Shown here piece after piece: positions 1 through 8,187 of a stretch of 64,000 bases of DNA (the stretch's first letter is position 1; every line of letters begins with the position of its first letter). The stretch spans positions 23,433 through 87,432 of the forward strand of contig CAADWU010000077.1 of assembly GCA_900752845.1 (NCBI GenBank). Direction: 5' to 3'. The translations under genes and the position numbers were made by a program. Below the pieces are notes generated by a model. The model made no database searches and was not told the DNA's origin. It saw nothing but the letters and a program-made list of their open reading frames with translations. The stretch comes from Candidatus Gastranaerophilales bacterium (lineage in GTDB: Bacteria > Cyanobacteriota > Vampirovibrionia > Gastranaerophilales > Gastranaerophilaceae).

Positions 1-3000
1 CTTATTTTATTTATATAATAAAACAAATCTGTCAAAATGTTAAATACTTCATTAAAATTCATATAAGCATTATTTAAAAGCAGAATTGAATTGCCTTCCT
101 GACAAGACTTTGGTGCAATTGTAAATTTTATGCGTTTGAGAATTTCCGCAGGAAGCGTGCGTTGGATAATTTTCCATTCAGGCTGGTTGTAAGGCGTATA
201 AATCCTTATATTTTCTTCGGTTTCACGAATAAGAGAAATTTTTGCTTCAGTTGCAACAAGTCTGATTTTAATAAGATTTATCAGATTTTCAACGCTTTGA
301 GGAGGTTTGGCAAAGCGGTCTTTCCACTCCTCTGTAATATAATCCAGCTCGACTTCTGATTTTACATCCGCTAATCGTTTATATTCAATCATTTTCTGCT
401 CTGCTGAACCCACCCATTCATCAGGAATGTATGCTGTGACATTAATATCAACGATTGTCGGATTGGTTTTATCAACAACCTGTCCTTGAAGTTCCTGAAC
501 TGTTTCTTCAAGAAGCTGACAGTATGTGTCAAAACCCACATTAACCATGTGTCCGTGCTGTTTTGTGCCAAGAATATTTCCCACACCTCTGATTTCAACA
601 TCACGCATTGCAATCTGGTAGCCGCTTCCAAGGGTTGTAAATTCTTTAATTGCCTTAAGCCTTTGCATAGCATCACGTGTAATTTCTTTGGATTTTGTAT
701 AGAAACAGTAGCAGTAAGCCTGTCTTTGCGAACGTCCAACACGCCCTCTAAGCTGATAAAGCTGTGCAAGTCCGAATTTATCGGCATTATGAATAATCAT
801 TGTGTTTGCATTCGGGATATCAATGCCGTTTTCGATGATAGTGGTTGCAAGAAGAATATCGTATTCCTGATTGGCAAAATCTACAATAACTTTTTCAAGC
901 GTTTTTTCATCCATTTGTCCGTGACCTATTGCAATACGTGCATTAGGAACAAGTTTTTGCAGCTGCATCCTAAATTCATCAATTGTTTCAACACGATTAT
1001 ACAGATAAAACACCTGACCTTCTCTGTCAAGTTCGTGAGTTATAGCGTTTTTCACCATATTTTCGTTCCACTCGCCGACAAAAGTTTTAATCGGAAGTCT
1101 GTTTTTAGGCGGAGTGTTGATAATTGACATATCTTTTATTCCCGAAAGCGACATATAGAGTGTTCTTGGGATTGGAGTTGCTGACATTGTTATGATATCA
1201 ATGTTTTCACGCAATTGTTTCAGCTTTTCTTTGTGGCGTACGCCAAATCTGTGTTCTTCATCAATTACAAGAAGTCCCAAATCTTTAAATACAATTCCTT
1301 CCTGCAAAAGTCTGTGAGTGCCGATTACAACATCGCATTCACCAGTGGCAAGACGTTTAATTGTTTCTTTCTGCTCTTTTTGTGAACGGAAACGGGACAT
1401 TAGTTCAACATTTACTCCGAAAGGCTTAAAGCGTTCGGAAATTGTCTGGAAGTGCTGTAATGCCAGAATAGTGGTTGGAACAACAACAGCAGCCTGTTTG
1501 CCTGAGGTTACGGCTTTAAAAATTCCACGCATTGCAACTTCTGTTTTTCCGAAGCCAACATCTCCGCAAATAAGCCTGTCCATAGGCTGTTCACTTTCCA
1601 TGTCGGTTTTAACATCGTTAATGGCTTTCATCTGATCGGGAGTTTCGGTATATTCAAATGCTTCTTCCATTTCAACCTGCCATGTTGTGTCAGGCAGGAA
1701 TTGAATACCTGATTGCATTTTTCGTTTTGCATAAAGACGAAGTAAATCATAGGCAACCTGTTCAACTTCTTTTTTTACACGTGTTTTAGTGTTTTCCCAA
1801 TCTTTACCGCCCATTCTTGAAAGTTTAGGCTTTATAGAGCCTGAACCTCTGTATCTTACAAGCTGGTTAATTTGTTCTGCCGGAATATGAAGTCTGTCTT
1901 TGTTTGCATATTCAATTGTAAGATAATCTTTTAACTGTCCGTCGATTTCCTGCTGTGACAAGCCTTTATAAACACCGACACCATGAACGCTGTGAACAAC
2001 ATATTCACCTTCTTTTATGTCGTTGATGTTTTCGATATATTCAGGTTTTTCTTTGTAGTAAGAGCGTTTGGATGATGTGACTTCTTTTGATCTTTTGTTA
2101 AATAATTCTCTGTCGGTGAGAATTATGGTGTTGAAATCTTCTAAAATTGCGCCTGCTGATGAAATGCTCTCATTGTATTCAACATTATAAATATCTCTTT
2201 CTGAAAGGATTTCTTTTACACGTTCGGGATAATCGGTTGCAATAATAATCCTGTAATTCTGTTTGTCGTTGATGTATCCTGCAATGTCATCAAGTTTTGC
2301 TCCGAAATTTTGAACAGGCTGTGAATTGAACTCGATAATATCATCCGTATCACTGTCAATAAAGTTGTTTAAGCCGACTTTTACAAATCCTGCCGATTTT
2401 TGGATAAAGTCTTCAAACGGTATGTGATTTCTTCCTCTTAAATCTGTATTCAGCCCGAGTTTAAGATTTTCCTGAAGCTGTTCTTCAAAGTTTTTGTCTA
2501 CAAATTCGTATTTTGCATAAAGCTCTGATGTTTCATCAAGTACAATAATATAGTCTTTGAAATAGTCCAGAATACTGACCAGCTCCTGATTAAAATAGTT
2601 CTGATAAACTTCGATGCCTTCAAAATATCCTTCTTCGTCTTCTTTTTTTATTTCAGAGGGAATTCCGTTTTTCAGTGTGAATTTATACATCGGCATAATT
2701 TTTGCAGACTTAATTTTTTCTATGGATTTCTGGTTTTCGTTGTTAAAATATCTGATGTCAACGATTTCATCGCCCCATAGTTCAATTCTTACTGCGTTTT
2801 TATCAAGTGAGAAAACGTCAATAATGTCGCCTCTGACACTGAACTCACCTATGTCGGATACCATTGTCGAACGCTTGTAACCTAAATCAACAAACTGTTG
2901 AATGAGCTTTTTTAAATCTATTTCATCGCCTACTTTTACGGTAATCGAGTTTTCTTCGTAAAATTTCTGTGTAGGAAATTTTTCCAATAAAGTTTTGACA

Positions 3001-3341
3001 GGTGCAATAACGACATCAGGTTTTTCCGTTAAAATTCTTACCTGCTCAGAATAATCGTAACGATTAGGCGAAACACTTTCATACATAGAAATATTTTGAA
3101 ATGGTATTAAATCAGCGTTTAATCCGAAAGCTTTTTTTAAATCATTCTGATATTTCAGGGCATTTTGTTCTGTTGAGGTTATGACAAGAACTTTTTTTTC
3201 TGTAATCTTTTGAATTTTTTGGATTAACAAAAGCCTTAAAAGCGTTGTCAATCCCGTAACGGCAAACGAAAACGAACGTGCAAGATAATGCTCGAATAAT
3301 GCATAATTTTCATCGTTTTTTGGTGCTGTTATATTAAACAT
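1..3341 (-). CDS. mfd: Transcription-repair coupling factor Mfd, C-terminus cut by window edge
   Basis: Mfd is an ATP-driven translocase that removes stalled RNA polymerase from damaged DNA and recruits UvrA. The frame is open from the ATG at 3341 to base 1, about 1113 codons, so only a short C-terminal part is missing. The order of parts is the UvrB-like N-terminal module, a CarD-like polymerase-interaction domain near residues 440-520 (EYVVHSVHGVGVYKG), a Walker A motif GDVGFGKT near residue 593, a DEEH box near residue 692 and the later helicase motifs (GRVGRS, then the relay region). The start is chosen at 3341 because it begins the conserved N-terminus and sits 6 bases after the extended -10 box TGATAAAAT, with no Shine-Dalgarno sequence. 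It diverges from tyrA across 37 bases. Family assignment is very secure. Confidence 0.97.
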   Translation of the reverse strand, partial: MFNITAPKNDENYALFEHYLARSFSFAVTGLTTLLRLLLIQKIQKITEKKVLVITSTEQNALKYQNDLKKAFGLNADLIPFQNISMYESVSPNRYDYSEQVRILTEKPDVVIAPVKTLLEKFPTQKFYEENSITVKVGDEIDLKKLIQQFVDLGYKRSTMVSDIGEFSVRGDIIDVFSLDKNAVRIELWGDEIVDIRYFNNENQKSIEKIKSAKIMPMYKFTLKNGIPSEIKKEDEEGYFEGIEVYQNYFNQELVSILDYFKDYIIVLDETSELYAKYEFVDKNFEEQLQENLKLGLNTDLRGRNHIPFEDFIQKSAGFVKVGLNNFIDSDTDDIIEFNSQPVQNFGAKLDDIAGYINDKQNYRIIIATDYPERVKEILSERDIYNVEYNESISSAGAILEDFNTIILTDRELFNKRSKEVTSSKRSYYKEKPEYIENINDIKEGEYVVHSVHGVGVYKGLSQQEIDGQLKDYLTIEYANKDRLHIPAEQINQLVRYRGSGSIKPKLSRMGGKDWENTKTRVKKEVEQVAYDLLRLYAKRKMQSGIQFLPDTTWQVEMEEAFEYTETPDQMKAINDVKTDMESEQPMDRLICGDVGFGKTEVAMRGIFKAVTSGKQAAVVVPTTILALQHFQTISERFKPFGVNVELMSRFRSQKEQKETIKRLATGECDVVIGTHRLLQEGIVFKDLGLLVIDEEHRFGVRHKEKLKQLRENIDIITMSATPIPRTLYMSLSGIKDMSIINTPPKNRLPIKTFVGEWNENMVKNAITHELDREGQVFYLYNRVETIDEFRMQLQKLVPNARIAIGHGQMDEKTLEKVIVDFANQEYDILLATTIIENGIDIPNANTMIIHNADKFGLAQLYQLRGRVGRSQRQAYCYCFYTKSKEITRDAMQRLKAIKEFTTLGSGYQIAMRDVEIRGVGNILGTKQHGHMVNVGFDTYCQLLEETVQELQGQVVDKTNPTIVDINVTAYIPDEWVGSAEQKMIEYKRLADVKSEVELDYITEEWKDRFAKPPQSVENLINLIKIRLVATEAKISLIRETEENIRIYTPYNQPEWKIIQRTLPAEILKRIKFTIAPKSCQEGNSILLLNNAYMNFNEVFNILTDLFYYINKI

Positions 3342-3378
3342 ATCATTATTTTATCATAAATTATGATATAATAATTTT
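3342..3378. promoter_or_regulatory. Divergent promoter mfd/tyrA with two leaderless-type -10 boxes
   Basis: On the minus strand the extended -10 TGATAAAAT (box at 3353-3348) ends 6 bases before the mfd ATG. On the plus strand the extended -10 TGATATAAT (box at 3367-3372) ends 6 bases before the tyrA ATG. Transcription normally starts about 7 bases after a -10 box, so both mRNAs should begin at or next to their start codons. No Shine-Dalgarno sequence fits in either leader. Confidence 0.7.
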
Positions 3379-4125
3379 ATGAAAATCGGAATTATCGGAT
3401 TAGGTTTAATAGGCGGCTCATTATTCAAATCATTAAAGGATTATGATGTGATTGCCGTATCAAAATCACAAAGCGGCGAAAATATCTATAAAACATACGA
3501 TGTATTAAAAGACAGAGATTTAGTTTTTGTCTGCACTCCGATGAATAAAACTCTTACGGTGCTTGATGAGCTAGAGTGTATTCTCAATGCTGATACTGTC
3601 GTAACAGATGTATGCAGTTTAAAAGAGTTTGTATCAAAAAAGAAACGTCCTTATAAATTCATCCCGTCGCACCCTATGGCAGGAACAGAGCATAAAGGTT
3701 ATGAGAACTCTTTTAAGGGACTGTTTAAGGGAGCTTCCTGGGTTGTCATTGCTAACGATAGTGAATCAAACCGGCTTATAGAAATAATAAATTATCTTGG
3801 GGCAAAACCTGTTTTTACAACAGCAGAAAAACATGATGAAGCAGCTGCAATGATTTCTCATATGCCGATGCTTATTGCGCAGGCACTTATGCTTGCTGCA
3901 AAAGATAATCCTCTTGCTCTTGAAATGGCATCAAGCGGATTTCGTGATATGACGAGGCTGGCACTGTCAAACGAAGAAATGGCTTGCGATATGATTTCAA
4001 TGAACCACAAAAATATAGAACAGGCTGTATTGAAGCTTTATAAGGCTGTTGGTGATTTAACAAACGGCGACTATCCGAAGACAATCGCCGAAGTTAAAGC
4101 TATCCGCTCAAAAATGTTTATTTAG
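3379..4125 (+). CDS. tyrA: Prephenate/arogenate dehydrogenase
   Basis: This 248-residue protein catalyses NAD(P)-dependent oxidative decarboxylation of prephenate or arogenate in tyrosine synthesis. A Rossmann dinucleotide motif G7-x-G9-x-x-G12 opens the protein, and the family signature SHPMAGTE (His98) is present. It is shorter than bifunctional forms and carries no chorismate mutase or ACT domain. Whether prephenate or arogenate is preferred cannot be read from the sequence. Its mRNA appears leaderless. Its stop codon overlaps the 3' end of mtnA tail to tail by 8 bases, with no terminator hairpin between the genes. Confidence 0.93.
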   Translation: MKIGIIGLGLIGGSLFKSLKDYDVIAVSKSQSGENIYKTYDVLKDRDLVFVCTPMNKTLTVLDELECILNADTVVTDVCSLKEFVSKKKRPYKFIPSHPMAGTEHKGYENSFKGLFKGASWVVIANDSESNRLIEIINYLGAKPVFTTAEKHDEAAAMISHMPMLIAQALMLAAKDNPLALEMASSGFRDMTRLALSNEEMACDMISMNHKNIEQAVLKLYKAVGDLTNGDYPKTIAEVKAIRSKMFI

Positions 4126-5176
4126 CAAATGCTTCTGCAATTGATTTTTTGTAATCAGGTCTTAAGATGCCTTTTTCAGTAATTATACCTGTGATAAGTT
4201 CATGAGGGGTTACGTCAAATCCCGGGTTAATTATATTAACTTCAGGAGCGCAGATAATTTTTCCGTTGATATGTGTAACTTCTTCTCTTGAACGTTCTTC
4301 AATAACGATTTCATCGCCGGTTTGGATACTTGTATCAATTGTTGATAACGGAGCTGCAATATAGAACGGTATATTGTGGTATTTAGCTGCAATTGCAACT
4401 GTATAAGTTCCTATTTTGTTTGCAGTGTCACCGTTTGCGGCAATTCTGTCCGCACCGACTACAACCATATCAATCATTCCTCTTTTCATAAAGTATGAGC
4501 ACATTCCGTCTGTAATCAAGGTTGTGGGAATTCCGTCCATAGTAAGTTCAAGTGTGGTAATTCTTGCACCCTGCTGACGGGGTCTTGTTTCATCTGCAAA
4601 AACCTGAATGGTCGGGTCATTTGCATAAGCAGAACGAACTACCCCGAGTGCTGTTCCGTAAGCTACGGTTGCTAATGCGCCTGCATTGCAGTGGGTAAGA
4701 ATTGTTGCGCCTTTTGGAACAACTTCTGCTCCGTAATCACCGATTTTTTTGTTAATTTCAATGTCTTCGTTTTCCAGTTTAATCCCGTTTTTCTTTAATT
4801 CTTCTACAATGCCTTGAATATCAGATTTTGAATTTTTTATAATTTCTTTTTGTTTTGCCACTGCCCACATAAGATTTACCGCTGTAGGTCGTGAAGATGC
4901 GATATAATCAGCTTTTTCATTCAATTTTTTAATGAATTCATCACGTGAAAGATTTTCTTCAGCTAGTTCCTGAGCATAAAGAACAACACCATGTGCACCT
5001 GCAACACCTATAGCCGGTGCCCCTCTGACAATCATTGTTTTGATAGCATCATACATTGCCTGACCTGTTGTTATATTCACATATTCAAAGTGTTCGGGTA
5101 ATATTGTCTGATCCACCATTTTTGAATAGTTATCTACCCATTCGATTGTTTTTATTTTTGAATGAAATTCTGCCAT
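4118..5176 (-). CDS. mtnA: S-methyl-5-thioribose-1-phosphate isomerase
   Basis: MtnA converts 5-methylthioribose-1-phosphate to the ribulose phosphate in methionine salvage. The 352-residue length is normal for the family. The motif RGAPAIGVAGAHG, the catalytic cysteine in THCNAGAL (Cys163) and the catalytic aspartate in GADRIAANGD (Asp243) are all present, which separates it from the related eIF2B subunits. A Shine-Dalgarno sequence AAAGGAAAG lies before the ATG. No other methionine salvage gene is in the window. It follows the small membrane protein gene with a 14-base gap, so the two may share a transcript. Confidence 0.94.
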   Translation of the reverse strand: MAEFHSKIKTIEWVDNYSKMVDQTILPEHFEYVNITTGQAMYDAIKTMIVRGAPAIGVAGAHGVVLYAQELAEENLSRDEFIKKLNEKADYIASSRPTAVNLMWAVAKQKEIIKNSKSDIQGIVEELKKNGIKLENEDIEINKKIGDYGAEVVPKGATILTHCNAGALATVAYGTALGVVRSAYANDPTIQVFADETRPRQQGARITTLELTMDGIPTTLITDGMCSYFMKRGMIDMVVVGADRIAANGDTANKIGTYTVAIAAKYHNIPFYIAAPLSTIDTSIQTGDEIVIEERSREEVTHINGKIICAPEVNIINPGFDVTPHELITGIITEKGILRPDYKKSIAEAFAK

Positions 5177-5190
5177 TTATCTTTCCTTTT

Positions 5191-5637
5191 CTATTTGTAG
5201 TTTTTTATAAAGTCAATTATGTAAAAAGTCAAAAATCCCGTAAAAGCGTTTATTGTTGCGCTAAGCACCCCCATAAATACGGATAGAACTATGAGGATAA
5301 AAACATTTGCATCATTAAGCATTAGACCTATTCCGTAGTTTGCTGCAATGTGAAAATATTTCATAAGCACAATTGAAATGGGCACATATACAATTGAAAA
5401 TCCCATGTATGAAATAAACCCTGATAAAGAGCCGACAATAATACTGTCTTTTATGGAGTTAAGCGATAAACATTCATATTTAATCAAAATCCATATAACA
5501 AGCGGAGCAATAAAACAAATTAAAAATATCATTGAAAATGTTCCGATGTAAGGAATTAGTGTAAGCGCACCGAGTACAGCTCCGAAAAAAACGCTTAAAA
5601 TAGAGATTTGTCTTAAAAGTACATAGTTAATATTCAT
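5191..5637 (-). CDS. Small multi-pass membrane protein of unknown function
   Basis: The 148-residue product is almost entirely hydrophobic, with about four predicted membrane helices, at residues near 10-30, 33-52, 63-85 and 105-135. I do not recognise a family. The ATG at 5637 is preferred over an in-frame start nine codons upstream because it lies 7 bases after the extended -10 box TGCTAAAAT (box at 5650-5645). That again suggests a leaderless mRNA. mtnA follows 14 bases downstream on the same strand. Confidence 0.75.
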   Translation of the reverse strand: MNINYVLLRQISILSVFFGAVLGALTLIPYIGTFSMIFLICFIAPLVIWILIKYECLSLNSIKDSIIVGSLSGFISYMGFSIVYVPISIVLMKYFHIAANYGIGLMLNDANVFILIVLSVFMGVLSATINAFTGFLTFYIIDFIKNYK

Positions 5638-5653
5638 GAATTTTATTTTAGCA
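5638..5653 (-). promoter_or_regulatory. Leaderless-type -10 promoter of the small membrane protein gene
   Basis: Read on the minus strand, TGCTAAAAT is followed by 7 bases and the ATG. The leader is too short for a ribosome binding site. Confidence 0.6.
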
Positions 5654-5677
5654 CAATAGAACACTTATTACAATTAA

Positions 5678-6901
5678 TTATCTCTTTTTCATTGTTATAG
5701 GAGGATTGTCGGGGAAGTTGTTTTTACCTTTGACATAAAGTTTTTCAACAGCTGCATAATCTTTTTCTTTCATATAAATATTGCCGAGAAGTGAATAAGC
5801 GTTGAATATTTTTGGGTTACGATCAATTAGTTTTTCAAGCAGATTTTTTGCTTCTTCGTAATTTTCTGTTTTATAATAAATCTTTGCAAGAATAACTGTT
5901 GCATCGTCATTAGGATTAAGTTTGTAAGAAGTTTGTGCGTATTTTAATGCATCGTTGTAATTTTTATTTTGATAATTAAGTTCAGCAATACGCAAAAATT
6001 TACTAGACGACAAATGACCCGATGCATCTAAATCATTTTTTGTATTTTCGATTTCAATATTAATTCTTGTGTCGTATTCACCTAAAATATCTTTAGAAGT
6101 AATATATTTTTCTTTTTGTTTGTCAGTAAAGTTTTTATTTGAAATGTCAGGCACAATGGAATATAGTAATTTCAGGGTAATTATATCATTGCTGCTTAAT
6201 TTAGCTGATTTGTATGAAGATGTCGGATACATAATATCTTGCGGATTAAGGCTGTGTCCGCTAATGCCAAGTGAATGACCGATTTCATGCAGTGCTGTTG
6301 CATAAATTTCTTTTTCTGAAAAATACTTGCTTTTCAGATTATAAGATGCCAAGGTAATTTGAGAGTTTTTAATTTTATTATTCTCGATATTAAATTTCGA
6401 ATATCCGGTAATCATTTTCTTTTCATTAGCTTCACTGATAAAGTTTGGCGGAAATTCACAAATAATATTCGCATTGCTTTTAGTGTAAATGTAAGTAAAA
6501 GTTATAAATTCATTAGAAGCTTTTTCCCATTCTTCAAATGCATTTCTGACTTCTGTGTAATAGTAATCAGGCAGGCTCGGGTTGTTTTCTATATAAACTT
6601 TAAGCGGAAAAGTTGACGGGTTCCAGCGGATAAGTCTGCCGTTGTTAAGAGTTCTATCTATATAATTACCTGAAAATTTTTTATTTATATAAGTACGGTT
6701 GTTTTTAACTTCTTCCGTAAAAAGAGAATTATCAATGTTGTCGGGTTTGTGTTGTTTCTGTTTTGGCTTAACTGAAGTTTGTGTAACCTTCACAGGCTGC
6801 TGTTGAATATTATCAGGATTTATATCACTGTTATTTCTAAACAAAAAATAAAAGTTATATAGAATTAGAATTAAAATAATAAGTTTAATTAAATTCTGCA
6901 T
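5678..6901 (-). CDS. Membrane-anchored matrixin-like zinc metallopeptidase with C-terminal TPR repeats
   Basis: The 407-residue product starts with one membrane helix (residues about 4-21), then a charged linker and a metzincin domain. The zinc motif HEIGHSLGISGH gives ligands His205, His209 and His216 and catalytic Glu206, and the Met-turn is IMYP (Met224). At least three tetratricopeptide-like repeats fill residues about 305-405. This suggests an envelope protease that recognises partners through its TPR part; the substrate is unknown. The ATG at 6901 is chosen because GAGGTC lies just upstream, overlapping the ruvC stop codon. The gene follows ruvC after 7 bases and is probably co-transcribed and translationally coupled. 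Confidence 0.85.
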   Translation of the reverse strand: MQNLIKLIILILILYNFYFLFRNNSDINPDNIQQQPVKVTQTSVKPKQKQHKPDNIDNSLFTEEVKNNRTYINKKFSGNYIDRTLNNGRLIRWNPSTFPLKVYIENNPSLPDYYYTEVRNAFEEWEKASNEFITFTYIYTKSNANIICEFPPNFISEANEKKMITGYSKFNIENNKIKNSQITLASYNLKSKYFSEKEIYATALHEIGHSLGISGHSLNPQDIMYPTSSYKSAKLSSNDIITLKLLYSIVPDISNKNFTDKQKEKYITSKDILGEYDTRINIEIENTKNDLDASGHLSSSKFLRIAELNYQNKNYNDALKYAQTSYKLNPNDDATVILAKIYYKTENYEEAKNLLEKLIDRNPKIFNAYSLLGNIYMKEKDYAAVEKLYVKGKNNFPDNPPITMKKR

Positions 6902-6908
6902 TAAGACC

Positions 6909-7379
6909 TCATAAAATTGACCTTGTATGACAAATTGCAATTGCAATGGAGTCTACCGTATCATCAAGTTTAGGGAGTTTTTCTACACCTAGTGACAATT
7001 TAACCATTTGTTCGACTTCTTTTTTATCAGCCCTGCCGTAACCTGTTAAAACCTGTTTCACTTCCATAGGCGTGTATTCAAAGATTGGTATGTTAAATTT
7101 TTCAAGTACCGTAAGAATTACCCCTCTGGCATGAGCAACAGGCATGACGGTTGTCTGGTTTCTGAAGAAAAAGAGTTTTTCGATTGCAGCGGCATCGGGG
7201 TTGTATTTTTCAACAATAGTTTGCATATCTTCCCAGATTTCAAAAAGTCTGGCGGCTTCACGTGTCCCTTTTTGTGTCTGGATTGAGCCTGAATGCAAAA
7301 GTACGGAATTTTTTCCGTCATAATCAATAACAGAGTATCCAACAATAGCCATTCCCGGGTCTATACCTAAAATCTTCAT
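6909..7379 (-). CDS. ruvC: Holliday junction resolvase RuvC
   Basis: RuvC cuts Holliday junctions together with the RuvAB helicase. The 156 residues are standard length. The catalytic acidic residues are visible: Asp7 in GIDPG, Glu67 in AIEKLFF and the C-terminal pair Asp140 and Asp143 in LDDTVDSIAIA. The ATG at 7379 sits 6 bases after the extended -10 TGCTATAAT, with no Shine-Dalgarno sequence. ruvA and ruvB are not in the window. Confidence 0.96.
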   Translation of the reverse strand: MKILGIDPGMAIVGYSVIDYDGKNSVLLHSGSIQTQKGTREAARLFEIWEDMQTIVEKYNPDAAAIEKLFFFRNQTTVMPVAHARGVILTVLEKFNIPIFEYTPMEVKQVLTGYGRADKKEVEQMVKLSLGVEKLPKLDDTVDSIAIAICHTRSIL

Positions 7380-7394
7380 AGAAGTATTATAGCA
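7380..7394 (-). promoter_or_regulatory. ruvC: Leaderless-type extended -10 promoter of ruvC
   Basis: On the minus strand TGCTATAAT (-10 box at 7391-7386) is followed by 6 bases and the ruvC ATG. It is one of the clearest cases of this arrangement in the window. Confidence 0.7.
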
Positions 7395-7608
7395 CAGTTT
7401 GTTTTTGTAATAAGTATTCTTTAATAATCATAATATCATTTTCCATATCATTTAATAAGACTTGAAAGCATCTGATTGAAAAGCTGACGCTTTGGCTGTC
7501 CATACCGTTAATGCTTGCAGTAGAAAGACATTCAAAAAGCAATCTGATACCGCATAGTTTTTCTTTCAATTTTTCAATAATATTGATAATTTCCTGCTTA
7601 TCTTTCAT
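7387..7608 (-). CDS. Small helical protein of unknown function
   Basis: A 73-residue product with a strong Shine-Dalgarno sequence AAGGAG before its ATG. It is predicted to be mostly alpha-helical, with heptad-like spacing of Ile and Leu (EKLKEKLCGIRLLF, then a second helix near residues 45-68), and has no membrane segment. It vaguely resembles the small protein at 33117-33344 in length and in an EK(I/L)xxI...L...L pattern, which could mean a shared small family or chance. The end of the gene overlaps the ruvC promoter region. Confidence 0.6.
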   Translation of the reverse strand: MKDKQEIINIIEKLKEKLCGIRLLFECLSTASINGMDSQSVSFSIRCFQVLLNDMENDIMIIKEYLLQKQTVL

Positions 7609-7703
7609 AATAACTCCTTAATAAATTTCAAGTATAAATATAATATTACAGTTAAACTATAATACTTATAATTATTTTTGTCAATATCAAGATATACTGT
7701 AAA

Positions 7704-7922
7704 ATGTCTAGTATGTTAGATATAAAAGTAGAAATCAAATCTTGTATAGTAAGAACTGGTACTTCTTTGACAAAAGTAATGAAAGCTTTGAATAAGAAAA
7801 AGTCAATAACGACCGGTTACAGCAATATTGCGAATAAAATAAATACAGGTACGATTACTTTTAATGAAGCTCAATATATCCTTGACCATCTGGGTTATAA
7901 AATAACTATCGACAGAAAATAA
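7704..7922 (+). CDS. Small HTH-like (XRE-type) protein
   Basis: The 72-residue product has the layout of short Cro-like regulators often found next to mobile or stress loci: an N-terminal helix, a TSLTKVMKALN helix, a NIANKINTGTITFNEA segment where a recognition helix and turn would lie, and a final helix ILDHLGYKI. DNA binding is inferred from this pattern only. The ATG at 7704 is 5 bases after TATACT, so the mRNA may be nearly leaderless; an ATG three codons later is an alternative. The type I toxin-like micro-ORF lies immediately downstream. Confidence 0.6.
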   Translation: MSSMLDIKVEIKSCIVRTGTSLTKVMKALNKKKSITTGYSNIANKINTGTITFNEAQYILDHLGYKITIDRK

Positions 7923-7955
7923 TCTTTTTAATAATATTGCCTTTTTATTTTGTTT

Positions 7956-7964
7956 TGATATAAT
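7956..7964 (+). promoter_or_regulatory. Extended -10 promoter of the micro-ORF transcript
   Basis: TGATATAAT has its -10 box at 7959-7964 and predicts a start near 7971. That gives a leader of about 72 bases before the GTG at 8043. Within the leader CTTTC at about 7993-7997 can pair with GAAAG at about 8028-8032, which would partly hide the Shine-Dalgarno sequence. Confidence 0.55.
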
Positions 7965-8042
7965 TTATCTTGTGGGTAAGCCATTACTCTGCTTTCGACG
8001 TACGGACTAAAAATCAGATTAACGATGAAAGGGGGTGATAAA

Positions 8043-8117
8043 GTGGAATTCAGGATTACTGAAAAAGCGCTATTGCTTATCTTAATGATAATAATAGCGC
8101 TTATTTTTATCCACTAA
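8043..8117 (+). CDS. 24-residue hydrophobic peptide, candidate type I toxin
   Basis: A GTG start is preceded by a very strong Shine-Dalgarno sequence, AAAGGGGGTGAT, at normal spacing. The peptide begins MEFRITEK and then runs as an uninterrupted hydrophobic stretch of Leu, Ile, Met and Ala to a final His. That is long enough for one membrane helix and typical of membrane-acting type I toxins. A good promoter lies upstream, and an inverted repeat occupies its own coding region (8065-8102). An opposing promoter lies just downstream. Short hydrophobic ORFs arise by chance, but the combination of Shine-Dalgarno, promoter and antisense signals is hard to dismiss. No named toxin family is assigned. 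Confidence 0.6.
   Translation: MEFRITEKALLLILMIIIALIFIH
8065..8102. terminator. Inverted repeat inside the micro-ORF, terminator on the minus strand
   Basis: The arms AAGCGCTATT and AATAGCGCTT are a perfect 10-base inverted repeat with an 18-base loop. On the minus strand the second arm runs into TTTTTC, giving a Rho-independent terminator shape. On the plus strand it lies within the coding sequence. Confidence 0.55.
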
Positions 8118-8118
8118 A

Positions 8119-8153
8119 GGGCTTTTAATGTGCGGACGGCAATCCGCACGCCC
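8119..8153 (+). other. Stem-loop at the 3' end of the micro-ORF transcript
   Basis: GTGCGGA (8130-8136) pairs with TCCGCAC (8143-8149), and an outer GGGC/GCCC pair extends the stem. No T run follows on either strand, so it is a weak terminator but could stabilise a 3' end, or form the 5' hairpin of the antisense RNA. Confidence 0.5.
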
Positions 8154-8159
8154 ATTTAA

Positions 8160-8187
8160 ATTATAACATATTTTTCAGTTATTTCAA
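8160..8187 (-). promoter_or_regulatory. Antisense promoter facing the micro-ORF
   Basis: On the minus strand TTGAAA (8187-8182), a 16-base spacer and the extended -10 TGTTATAAT (box at 8165-8160) form one of the best promoter matches in the window. The -35 box overlaps the last two codons of the methyltransferase gene. Confidence 0.6.

Larger units (their letters stand above)
8061..8153 (-). ncRNA. Predicted antisense RNA (antitoxin candidate) to the micro-ORF
   Basis: A minus-strand promoter predicts a start near 8153. The RNA would run leftward through the 3' part of the micro-ORF. It would end at the hairpin formed by arms AAGCGCTATT and AATAGCGCTT (8102-8093 and 8074-8065), which on this strand is followed at once by a T run. 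The RNA would be about 90 bases and fully complementary to the toxin mRNA 3' half. This is inferred from sequence signals; expression is not shown. Confidence 0.45.

Noticed and set aside
486..1127. Open frame of 213 codons on the plus strand
   Set aside because: It lies antisense to the well-conserved Mfd helicase region, has no Shine-Dalgarno sequence and encodes a cysteine- and phenylalanine-rich sequence typical of a shadow frame.
8119..8153. Stem-loop as a terminator of the methyltransferase operon
   Set aside because: The stem is good but no T run follows on the minus strand, so intrinsic termination there is doubtful. It is listed as a stem-loop only.
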